A stretch of DNA of 64,000 bases from the NCBI RefSeq assembly GCF_003355155.1, contig NZ_CP031320.1, forward strand, positions 7,470,301 to 7,534,300. The letters are read 5' to 3'. How positions within the stretch are numbered: position 1 is the stretch's first letter; each line of letters opens with the position of its first letter. The stretch comes from Streptomyces armeniacus. Lineage in GTDB: Bacteria > Actinomycetota > Actinomycetes > Streptomycetales > Streptomycetaceae. Of this stretch, positions 35,145 through 41,894 are shown in pieces. A program made the translations under genes and the position numbers. Below the pieces are notes generated by a model. The model was given only the letters and a program-made list of their open reading frames with translations, made no database searches and was not told where the DNA came from.

Positions 35145-35411
35145 GCCGCGCGTACGGTCGTCAGGAACCACCGCTGCCCCCTGCTCCGCCCGCCGCCGCA
35201 GCGCAGGCCACCTTCGGTTTGCGGCGCGCGCGGCGACAACGGCGCAGCCCACGCCCGCCGCGAAGTCTATGCCGGTTCTGTGACCCGTGGGCTACGATCG
35301 GTAACGCGCACCTGGGCGCCAACTGCGGTGGTATACCCACGAGTTCGGGAGCGGTCCCCGCCCGGCTGTGCGAGGCTCATCGCCTCCAGGCATCTCACAG
35401 GGGGTCACAGC
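35145..35411. promoter_or_regulatory. Divergent regulatory region of terD and the Ter/motor operon
   Basis: 267 bases with no gene. Its GC falls locally around 35265-35345. GTGACCCGTGGGCTACGATCG (35279-35299) contains a TACGAT -10-like box, and a possible second start lies near GTGGTATACCCACG, whose TGGTATACCCA is nearly palindromic. CAGGGGGTCACAGC just before ATG 35412 provides a GGGGG ribosome site. Confidence 0.45.
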
Positions 35412-36881
35412 ATGCCCGTCGGGGCCCAGTCGAAGCGTCAGGACGTCGGGAACGAGGTCCGGAAACTCGCTCTCAAACCCGCGCTGAAGTCCCGCCGCGC
35501 GGAGCTCTCCGCACTGTCCGACGCACTGACCGGAGACAAGGACGGGGACCTGGAGCGGTGGACCGAGGTCGACCTGCACAGCACCTTCGTACGTCCGGAG
35601 AGCGTCCACACCCCCGTACCGGCCGAGCCGCCGTACTGGAAGGGCCTCGAAGCCGCCCTCGGCGGCCTCGTGTTCGTGCCGCTCCTCTTCACCTGGTACG
35701 GACTGACGCGGGCCTCCACCGCGTACGAGTCGCTGACGGACGAGGAGCCCAAGCACGCCGCACGGCCCTTTCTGCAGCTCTGGCAGACCGGCTTCGAGGG
35801 GCACCTGTCGGGCTGGTTCACCTTCGGGCACGTGGCCGGAGCCGCGTCGTTCGCGATCCTCCTGCTGCTCGGCTGCGCGCTTCTGCACGGAGCGCGCCGC
35901 GCCCGTACGGAGCGCGCCGAGGAGAACGCCCAACGCGAACGGGACGCCGTCCTCGCCGAGATGGTGCCGGTCCTGACCTGGGCGCAGCTCAAGCTCAACG
36001 AGCACCGTATGGGGACGCCGGCCCGCTTCGCCGCGGACCTCAACAAGGGCGCCTCCGCACTGAACAAGCTCACCACCAAATCCGTCTCCGCACAGGAGGG
36101 CATGGACAAGGCCGCCGAACAGGTCAGCACCGCGCTCGCCAGCGTCCAGGGGCTGGTGGCCAGCGTCGCCTCCGCCGTGAAGCCGCTGGAGGAGGCGGCC
36201 AGCCGCATCGAGGCGGCCGTACGGGACAGCGGCACGTCACTCAACAGGACGCTGGGCGACGTCCGTTCGACGAACGGCGAGATCAAGACGCAGCTCGACC
36301 GGACCGGCGACCGCGTCGAGGACGCGCTGAGCACCCTCGGCGCCTCCCAGCGCGCCTTCACCACCAGCACCGAAGTGGCCACCGACGTCCACACGCAGGC
36401 GCTCACCAGCATCGCGGGCATAGCGGCACAGACGGCGGACGCGGTCACCGCGTCCCAGGACTCGGCCCGGCTGCTCGCCGAGCAGACGGAGGCGCTGCGG
36501 GGCAGCGCGGAGCGGTTCGCGGAGCTGGCCACTCTGCTGCACGAACGGGGCGGGGTACCGGGCGCGGGCGATCCGTACGCGCAGTGGCAGGGAGACCAGT
36601 CGCCGTACGGTGAACGGACGTCGGGCCGCTGGTGGCGTACGCGCTGGTGGGGCGGCAGCGGGGGGCAGGCCCCCGGCCAGAACGGCGGCCAGGGCGGCGG
36701 TCAGTACGGCGGGCAGGTCCCCGGTCAGAACAGCGGGCAGGGCGGCGGTCAGGGCGGTGACGCGGGCCGGAACGGGGGCCAGGGCGAGAGCGGCCGGAGC
36801 GCCCAGAACGGCGGCCAGAGCGGCGGCCAGAGCGGCGGCCAGAGCGGAGCCGGTGCGGACAGCATGTCGGAGCCCCGGTGA
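35412..36881 (+). CDS. Two-TM protein with long coiled-coil tail (ZorA/MotA-position protein)
   Basis: The product is 489 residues from ATG 35412. Residues 1-75 are charged. Two membrane helices lie at about 80-100 (LEAALGGLVFVPLLFTWYGL) and 138-160. From 165 to 378 there is a heptad-rich helix resembling a chemoreceptor or ZorA tail (ASALNKLTTKSVSAQEGM, RIEAAVRDSGTSLNRTL). Residues 412-489 are a Gly/Gln repeat (GGQ units). It lacks the four-helix MotA set, so similarity to MotA/TolQ/ZorA rests on position and tail layout. The next gene, a MotB-like protein, overlaps its stop codon. Probably the anchor of a membrane complex. Confidence 0.7.
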   Translation: MPVGAQSKRQDVGNEVRKLALKPALKSRRAELSALSDALTGDKDGDLERWTEVDLHSTFVRPESVHTPVPAEPPYWKGLEAALGGLVFVPLLFTWYGLTRASTAYESLTDEEPKHAARPFLQLWQTGFEGHLSGWFTFGHVAGAASFAILLLLGCALLHGARRARTERAEENAQRERDAVLAEMVPVLTWAQLKLNEHRMGTPARFAADLNKGASALNKLTTKSVSAQEGMDKAAEQVSTALASVQGLVASVASAVKPLEEAASRIEAAVRDSGTSLNRTLGDVRSTNGEIKTQLDRTGDRVEDALSTLGASQRAFTTSTEVATDVHTQALTSIAGIAAQTADAVTASQDSARLLAEQTEALRGSAERFAELATLLHERGGVPGAGDPYAQWQGDQSPYGERTSGRWWRTRWWGGSGGQAPGQNGGQGGGQYGGQVPGQNSGQGGGQGGDAGRNGGQGESGRSAQNGGQSGGQSGGQSGAGADSMSEPR

Positions 36882-37351
36882 GGCCCCGCCTGCGGCTCAA
36901 CCCGCTGCATCTGGCGGGCTGGCTGTTCGCGGACATGCTGCTCGTCCTCGCCCTCGTCGCGATGGGGGACCAGGGCGACCCGGTGAAGGCCGAGGAGGCG
37001 AAGCCCAAGAAGTCGGCGACGCCCACCCCCAGCCCCAAGGAGACCGGGCCGCGCGCGGTGGAGCGCAAGCCGGTGAAGGTGTCGCTGAGCGCGAAGTCCT
37101 CGGACCGCAAGGGGATCGTCGACCGGCTGAAGGACGTCACGGAGAAGTACGAGGGGCGCGAGGCCGCCATCGTGCTCACCTTCGGCCGCAGCCCGAGCCC
37201 GGGACCGGGCATCGCGTACGCGCACCGGGTCAACTCGCTGCTGGACGAGGCCCGGCCGGACATGTTCAAGGGAACGACCACACGCGACTTCATGGACCTG
37301 GGCGGCGCCGTCGGCCACGCCGACCTGGAGATCTACTTCTACACACACTGA
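36878..37351 (+). CDS. MotB/ZorB-like membrane protein with OmpA-like periplasmic part
   Basis: The product is 157 residues. GTG 36878 overlaps the previous stop (GTGA). One N-terminal helix, LAGWLFADMLLVLALVAMG, carries an Asp (residue 19) at the place where MotB and ZorB hold the ion-conducting Asp. A Lys/Pro-rich linker follows, then a small alpha/beta domain (VLTFGRSPSPGPGIAYAHRV) that resembles a short OmpA/MotB peptidoglycan-binding fold. It is shorter than usual (about 250). Together with the preceding gene it could form an ion-driven or structural envelope unit. Confidence 0.7.
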   Translation: MRPRLRLNPLHLAGWLFADMLLVLALVAMGDQGDPVKAEEAKPKKSATPTPSPKETGPRAVERKPVKVSLSAKSSDRKGIVDRLKDVTEKYEGREAAIVLTFGRSPSPGPGIAYAHRVNSLLDEARPDMFKGTTTRDFMDLGGAVGHADLEIYFYTH

Positions 37352-37363
37352 CCCGCGGCCCCT

Positions 37364-37420
37364 GAACGACCGAACGAACCGACTGCACCGAACAGACCGA
37401 ACGAACCGAACGCACCGCAC
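37364..37420. repeat. GAACGAACCGA direct repeats before terY
   Basis: Bases 37364-37420 contain several copies of CGAACGAACCGA and close variants in the 139-bp gap before the VWA gene. They continue in weaker form to about 37466 (GAACGAACGCCGAACGACG). They are AC-rich, unlike their surroundings, and could be a regulatory or recombination-prone tract inside the operon. Confidence 0.6.
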
Positions 37421-37490
37421 CTGCTGAGCACCACGCGCAAGACGAAGAACGAACGCCGAACGACGAACTCCTTACCGGAGGAGACCTTCC

Positions 37491-38156
37491 GTGCAGATCC
37501 TGCCCTTCTACATGGTGTGCGACGAGTCCGGCTCCATGAGCGGCCCGCCAATCGACGCGATCAACTCCGCACTGCCCGAGCTCCACCACGAGATCAGCAC
37601 CAACCCGACGGTGGCCGACAAGACCCGCTTCGCGCTGATCGGCTTCTCCGACGACGCCAAGGTGCTGCAGCCGCTGGTGGATCTGGGTGAACTGGCGGAG
37701 CTGCCCGCGCTGACGGCGGGTGGTGTCACCTCGTACGGACACGCGTTCCGCACCCTCCAGCAGTGCATCGAAGCGGATGTGGCCGCGCTCAAGGGCGAGG
37801 GCCACGAGGTGTACCGGCCCGTGGTGTTCTTCCTCTCCGACGGCGTGCCGACCGACTCCGGCTGGGAGCAGTCGCTCAAGGACCTGACGTCGTCCCGCTA
37901 CGGGCCGAAGATCATCGCGTTCGGCATCGGCGAGGCGGACACGGCGACCATCAGCCAGGTGGCCAACTTCCGCGCGTTCATGCAGCAGGACGCGTCGGTG
38001 TCGCCGGCGCAGGCGCTGCGGGAGTTCGCGGCGAGCCTCACGCGTTCCATCGTGCGTTCCGCGGGAAGCATCCCCGCCGACGGCGGCTCCGGGTTCACAC
38101 TTGCGGTGGACGACACGGTGCCCGGCTTCAGCACTGTCTCCCTCGACAAGCTCTGA
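37491..38156 (+). CDS. TerY-like von Willebrand factor A protein
   Basis: The product is 221 residues from GTG 37491 with a strong GGAGGAG (37477-37483). The whole protein is a VWA domain with a complete MIDAS: DESGSMSG (DxSxS, residues 11-18), the Thr in GGVTSYGHAF, and the Asp in FLSDGVPTDSGW. It matches the TerY group of Ter stress systems (PFYMVCDESGSM). VWA domains bind protein ligands through a metal. It sits immediately before a PP2C phosphatase and a kinase, forming the TerY-P triad. Confidence 0.92.
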   Translation: MQILPFYMVCDESGSMSGPPIDAINSALPELHHEISTNPTVADKTRFALIGFSDDAKVLQPLVDLGELAELPALTAGGVTSYGHAFRTLQQCIEADVAALKGEGHEVYRPVVFFLSDGVPTDSGWEQSLKDLTSSRYGPKIIAFGIGEADTATISQVANFRAFMQQDASVSPAQALREFAASLTRSIVRSAGSIPADGGSGFTLAVDDTVPGFSTVSLDKL

Positions 38157-38183
38157 AAGCTCTGACCGCCCAGGGGACTCGCC

Positions 38184-39446
38184 ATGGACCAGAACACGGA
38201 CACGGGCGCGTACGGAGCACCGTACGCGCCGCGCGGGGGACGGGACCCGTACGCGGACGGCGGTGCGGACGCCGCCGACCCGTACGCGGATGCCGACTCG
38301 TACGGGAGCGCCGAGCCGTACGGGAGCACCGGCCCGTACGCCGCCCCCGACCCCGCCCCGTACGGCGACGGGAGCACCGGCCCGCATGCGGATGCCGATC
38401 CGTACGGGAGCGCCGATCCTGACCCCGCCCCGTACGGCGACGCGGGCACCGGCGCGGGCCGCGACCCGTACGGTGGCGCCTCCGCGCCCGGCCGCCACGT
38501 CCCGCGCTGGGCACGCGAGGACACCTCGCCGCCGGAGAAGCCCCGCGGCGCGCCGCGGCACGTCGGGGCGCGCCCGCCGCGCTACGCGCCCACACCGCTC
38601 GGCCTGCCCGCGCCCCGCGACGGCGACGCGCACGCCGCCATACTCCCGGACACCGTGCTGGACGGCGCCCGTTACGGCCCGCTGACCGTACGGGCCGTCT
38701 CCGTACGCGGCGACTCGCACCGCCACCTCGGCGAGTGCCGCCAGGACGCCCTCGCGCTGACCCGGCTCGGCAGCGCCGAGTCGGGGCTGCTGCTGCTCGC
38801 GGTCGCGGACGGTGTCGGCGGCGCCTCCCGTTCGCACTCCGGGTCCAACGGAATCGTCCACGGCCTCGCCCAACTGCTGGACCGCATGGCGGAACCGCTC
38901 CTCGAGGCCATCGCGGGCGGCGACGCCGACACGTTCCAGAACCTCGCCGACGAAGCGGTCGCGGACGCCGCCGATATGCTCCGCGCCAACATGAAGGCGC
39001 CCGCCCAGGAGTACAGCACCACGCTGCGGGCCCTGCTCGTGCCGCTCGACCCGGCCGTGCAGACCCGCGGGTTCCTTTCCGTCGGGGACGGCGGGCTGTT
39101 CCGGATCACCACCGGCGGCTGGCAGCTGCTCGACGGCGCCACCGACCCGGACGGCGAGGGCCGCGGCGTCATCAACACCAGCACGCCCGCACTGCCCGAC
39201 AACTACGACCGCGTCGCGACCTCCCTCCTCGCGCCCTCCACACCGGGCGACGTCCTCGTGCTCTGCACCGACGGTTTCTCCGGACCGCTGGAGGGCGAAC
39301 GCGAGCTGCGCGCCCTCCTCGCCGACGACTGGGGCGGCGGCGCAGACGTCCCCCACCTCTCCGACTTCCTCTGGCAGGTGCAGACCAGGGCGAAGACGTA
39401 CGACGACGACCGCACGGTCATCTGCCTCTGGGAAGGCGTCCGTTGA
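38184..39446 (+). CDS. PP2C-family protein phosphatase with Tyr-rich disordered N-terminus
   Basis: The product is 420 residues from ATG 38184. Residues 1-120 are disordered with about a dozen DPYA/EPYG/GPYA units. Residues about 165-420 are a PP2C domain: VRGDSHRHLGECRQDA, LLLLAVADGVGGASRSHSG (metal Asp), GFLSVGDGGLFRI, LVLCTDGFSGPLEG and DDDRTVICLWEG. All metal-binding aspartates are present, so it should be active on Ser/Thr phosphates. It is coupled to the next kinase gene through a TTGA overlap. Likely substrate: the partner kinase or the VWA and membrane proteins of the same operon. Confidence 0.92.
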   Translation: MDQNTDTGAYGAPYAPRGGRDPYADGGADAADPYADADSYGSAEPYGSTGPYAAPDPAPYGDGSTGPHADADPYGSADPDPAPYGDAGTGAGRDPYGGASAPGRHVPRWAREDTSPPEKPRGAPRHVGARPPRYAPTPLGLPAPRDGDAHAAILPDTVLDGARYGPLTVRAVSVRGDSHRHLGECRQDALALTRLGSAESGLLLLAVADGVGGASRSHSGSNGIVHGLAQLLDRMAEPLLEAIAGGDADTFQNLADEAVADAADMLRANMKAPAQEYSTTLRALLVPLDPAVQTRGFLSVGDGGLFRITTGGWQLLDGATDPDGEGRGVINTSTPALPDNYDRVATSLLAPSTPGDVLVLCTDGFSGPLEGERELRALLADDWGGGADVPHLSDFLWQVQTRAKTYDDDRTVICLWEGVR

Positions 39447-40402
39447 CCGCCGCCGACGGCGCCGACGTACGTCTCCAGGACCTGGCGCCCGGCGACAAGA
39501 TCGGCGACGGCGGGCAGGGCGAGGTCCGTACGGTGCACGGGCAGGACGGGATGCTGTACAAGAGCTACCGCTCCCCGGAGAAGGTCAACGGGCAGGCGCT
39601 CGCCACCCTCGTCTCCGTACGGCGGTCCCTGCCGGAACCGGAACGCGACCAGCTGGACGCGCAGGCGGCGTGGCCGCTGTGCCGGGTGATGGACGGCCCG
39701 CGCACGGCCGGGTTCCTGATGCGGCGCGCGCCCGCATCGATGACCTGGCAGACCGCGAACGGCGGCAGCAAGCTGACCGAACTGCAGTTCCTCCTCCATT
39801 CTCCGCGCCCGCAGTGGCAGGACATCGTCCAGCCGGGGCCGGGCCAGCGCCGCGAACTGGCCCTGGCCCTCGTCGAGTTGATCGACCGGCTGCACAGCTG
39901 GCGGCTGGTGCTCGGCGATGTCTCGCAGGCCAACGTGCTGTGGACCGTACGGCCGCAGACGGGCGTCTTCCTGCTGGACTGCGACGGCTTCCGGGCCGCC
40001 GGCGAATCACCCGTACTGGCCCAGGCCGACACCGTGGACTGGAACGACGCGGCGGCACCGCCCGGCACGGCGACGGTGGACAGCGACCGGTACAAGGCTG
40101 CGCTCGCTGTCGGGCGCATCCTCGCGCAGGACGCGTACGCCGCGCCCGGCAAGCCGCTCACGCTGGTGGCGGGGGAGCTGGACGACCGCCAGGAGGCCGC
40201 CGTACGCCGCCGGTTCGACGAGGCGGCGGGCGCTTACGGCACCCGGCCGACGCTCGCGGAGTGGCGTACGGCGCTGTCGCCGCGCGACGTCATCAAGCTG
40301 ACCGCGGCCACCCCGGCCCCGCGCCCCCCGGTGAACCGCGAGGTCCTGGACAGCCACCGCACCCGCGGCACGATCCCCCTCCGCCAGCCGGACCCGCCGT
40401 AG
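39443..40402 (+). CDS. TerY-P-type protein kinase
   Basis: The product is about 319 residues. The only in-frame start near the overlap is TTG 39443 (TTGA with the phosphatase stop). Kinase markers are KIGDGGQGEVRTV (loop), MLYKSY (VAIK Lys), LHSWRLVLGDVSQANVLWT (the HRD position is LGD, catalytic Asp and Asn kept) and LLDCDGFRA (DFG position). It lacks the classical activation-loop APE. It matches the kinase of TerY-P triads, usually paired with VWA and PP2C. No membrane helix. It ends the operon; an intergenic repeat follows at 40479. Confidence 0.88.
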   Translation: MTAADGADVRLQDLAPGDKIGDGGQGEVRTVHGQDGMLYKSYRSPEKVNGQALATLVSVRRSLPEPERDQLDAQAAWPLCRVMDGPRTAGFLMRRAPASMTWQTANGGSKLTELQFLLHSPRPQWQDIVQPGPGQRRELALALVELIDRLHSWRLVLGDVSQANVLWTVRPQTGVFLLDCDGFRAAGESPVLAQADTVDWNDAAAPPGTATVDSDRYKAALAVGRILAQDAYAAPGKPLTLVAGELDDRQEAAVRRRFDEAAGAYGTRPTLAEWRTALSPRDVIKLTAATPAPRPPVNREVLDSHRTRGTIPLRQPDPP

Positions 40403-40478
40403 GGGCGGATGCCCGGCCGCGGCCGCGTGCTCAGTCCCGGTCGCGCCCTCGGCACCGAGTGCGCGGCTGGACACAGCC

Positions 40479-40502
40479 AGCCCGTCCGGCGTTCGAGGAC
40501 GG
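40479..40502 (+). repeat. Intergenic repeat, CGTCCGGCGTTCGAGGACG type
   Basis: Single copy, without an inverted partner, 77 bp after the kinase gene stop. It differs from other copies at one base (TTCGAGG instead of TTTGAGG or ATTGAGG). Confidence 0.8.
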
Positions 40503-40577
40503 GCCGGGAGGCCACTCACCGTCGGTGATCCGACCACGCAGACCACGGCGTGCCCTCGTCCGGACCAGCGCCGCTGA

Positions 40578-40633
40578 GCCCACGCTGCTGGACCCGCGCC
40601 GCTGGGCCCACGCTGCTGGACCCGCGCCGCTGG
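40578..40633. repeat. Two 28-bp perfect tandem repeats
   Basis: GCCCACGCTGCTGGACCCGC plus the next 8 bases (unit 28 bp) occurs twice, 40578-40605 and 40606-40633, just before the 3' end of the pterin dehydratase gene. A partial third unit lies on the left (CCGCTGAGCCC). It is a recent duplication in otherwise unremarkable intergenic sequence (40403-40659). Confidence 0.85.
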
Positions 40634-40659
40634 GCCCGCTCAGCGCGTCCGCTGTCGCG

Positions 40660-40974
40660 TCAGAGCGCACTCGCGTCGTGTGCCGCTGCTATGCGGTCTA
40701 TTCGGCGGGCGAGGTCGAAATCGGCCTCGGTCAGCCGGTTCCCCGCGTCGTGCGTGGTGATCCCGAACCGCACCAGATCCCAGCGCAGGTCGATGTCGGC
40801 GTGGTGCCCCATCTGCCGGACCACATCGGCGACATGCACGATCATCGCCACCCCGCCGTGGTACCTGATCCGGAACGACCGGGATATCTCGTGACCGACG
40901 CGGGTCCAGCCGGGCAGTTCCCGTAGCCGCGCCTCGATCTCGTCGTCCCGGAGCAGCACAGGCGTCTCGACCAC
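40660..40974 (-). CDS. 4a-hydroxytetrahydrobiopterin dehydratase
   Basis: The product is 104 residues from GTG 40974, with AAGGAG 5 bases upstream. The pterin carbinolamine dehydratase signature is present: PGWTRVGHEISRSFR, VAMIVHVADVVRQMGHHADIDLRW (His-His pair in the active site) and TTHDAGNRLTEADFDLA. It recycles the pterin cofactor of aromatic amino acid hydroxylases or serves as a moonlighting protein. No hydroxylase gene is adjacent. The 211 bases up to the next gene hold nothing recognisable. Confidence 0.93.
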   Translation of the reverse strand: MVETPVLLRDDEIEARLRELPGWTRVGHEISRSFRIRYHGGVAMIVHVADVVRQMGHHADIDLRWDLVRFGITTHDAGNRLTEADFDLARRIDRIAAAHDASAL

Positions 40975-41185
40975 GTCGTCTCCTTCCACGATGATCCGGA
41001 ATCGCAGGCCGTCCCGGCCGGGGCATCCTGCCATGGATCTTGCTCCGGCCTCCAGGGGCACCCAAGACCCTTTGCTTCCTGGGTATTTGGTACGAGCAGG
41101 GGTCACGTACGGGCCCGCGGTCCCGCCGGCCGCCCGGACCGCGCGCATCCCGCACGCTCCCGTCGCGCGCACGCCGCGCGCCCCG

Positions 41186-41815
41186 TCAGGCGTACGGTCT
41201 GAGCCCGTCGCGCAGCTGCCCGTACGCGCTGTTGGCCGCGCGGACCGCGCTTCCGAGCAGCCGTGTCGCGTTCGAACCGGCGTGGATCCGGTGCCAGTTG
41301 TCCTCGGCGAGGATGCGCTGGACCGTGATTATCTGCCCGGCGGCCAGCCGGGCCTCGAGCCCGCCAGGGCCCGCCTCGGCCAGCGCTCTCGCCAGCGCTT
41401 CCTCCGATCGGTGCTGATAGCCGTGCAGCCGGGCGACCAGGCTCGGGGTCCCGTACAGCAGGTCGTGGAAGCCGAGCACGTCGTGGTCGTCGTTCAGCCC
41501 CGTGACCGGGTCGCGCCGCCGCAGCCCCGTCACGAAGTGCTCGTGCAGTGCGCCGAGAGGGGACTGGTGGGCCTCGCGCCCCGTGACGACCCGCGCCGCC
41601 TCGTCCTCGTGGTCCGCGAAGCGGTACAGCGCAAGGTCCTCCTTCGCCGGGAAGTACCGGAACAGGGTCGGCTTGGAGATCTCGGCCGCCTCCGCCACCT
41701 CCGCCACCGACACCTGGTCGAAGCCCCGCCGCAGGAAGAGCTCGATCGCGGTCTCGGACACGTTCTGGTACATCCGCTGCTTCTTGCGCTCCCGCAAGCC
41801 CGTCTCGCCGCTCAT
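41186..41815 (-). CDS. TetR-family regulator divergent from helD-like gene
   Basis: The product is 209 residues from ATG 41815 (MSGETGLRERKKQR). A TetR HTH is evident: AIELFLRRGFDQVSVAEVAEAAEISKPTLFRYFPAKEDL (residues about 24-62; core EISKPTLFRYF). The ligand domain contains HDLLYGTPSLVARLHGYQHRSEEALARAL, similar to MftR-like/acyl-binding regulators. It is 79 bp from the divergent helicase start, so it is likely to control the helicase and itself. Confidence 0.9.
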   Translation of the reverse strand: MSGETGLRERKKQRMYQNVSETAIELFLRRGFDQVSVAEVAEAAEISKPTLFRYFPAKEDLALYRFADHEDEAARVVTGREAHQSPLGALHEHFVTGLRRRDPVTGLNDDHDVLGFHDLLYGTPSLVARLHGYQHRSEEALARALAEAGPGGLEARLAAGQIITVQRILAEDNWHRIHAGSNATRLLGSAVRAANSAYGQLRDGLRPYA

Positions 41816-41894
41816 GACAGGCAGCCTACGCACCCTGAAGATGAAACTCAAGAAGATTTGTAACCGAGTCACATTTTTCTGTTACGGTGTCCTC
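41816..41894. promoter_or_regulatory. Divergent promoter/operator between tetR and helD-like gene
   Basis: An AT-rich 79-bp spacer in GC-rich surroundings. GTAAC (41860-41864) and GTTAC (41881-41885) form an inverted repeat with a 16-base centre (TTTGTAACCG...CTGTTACGG). The helicase GTG at 41895 has no ribosome site, so its message may be leaderless and start within this repeat. Confidence 0.55.

Noticed and set aside
37364..37420. CRISPR-like or iteron origin from GAACGAACC repeats
   Set aside because: Units are irregular, no spacers of fixed length are seen, and no rep gene lies nearby.
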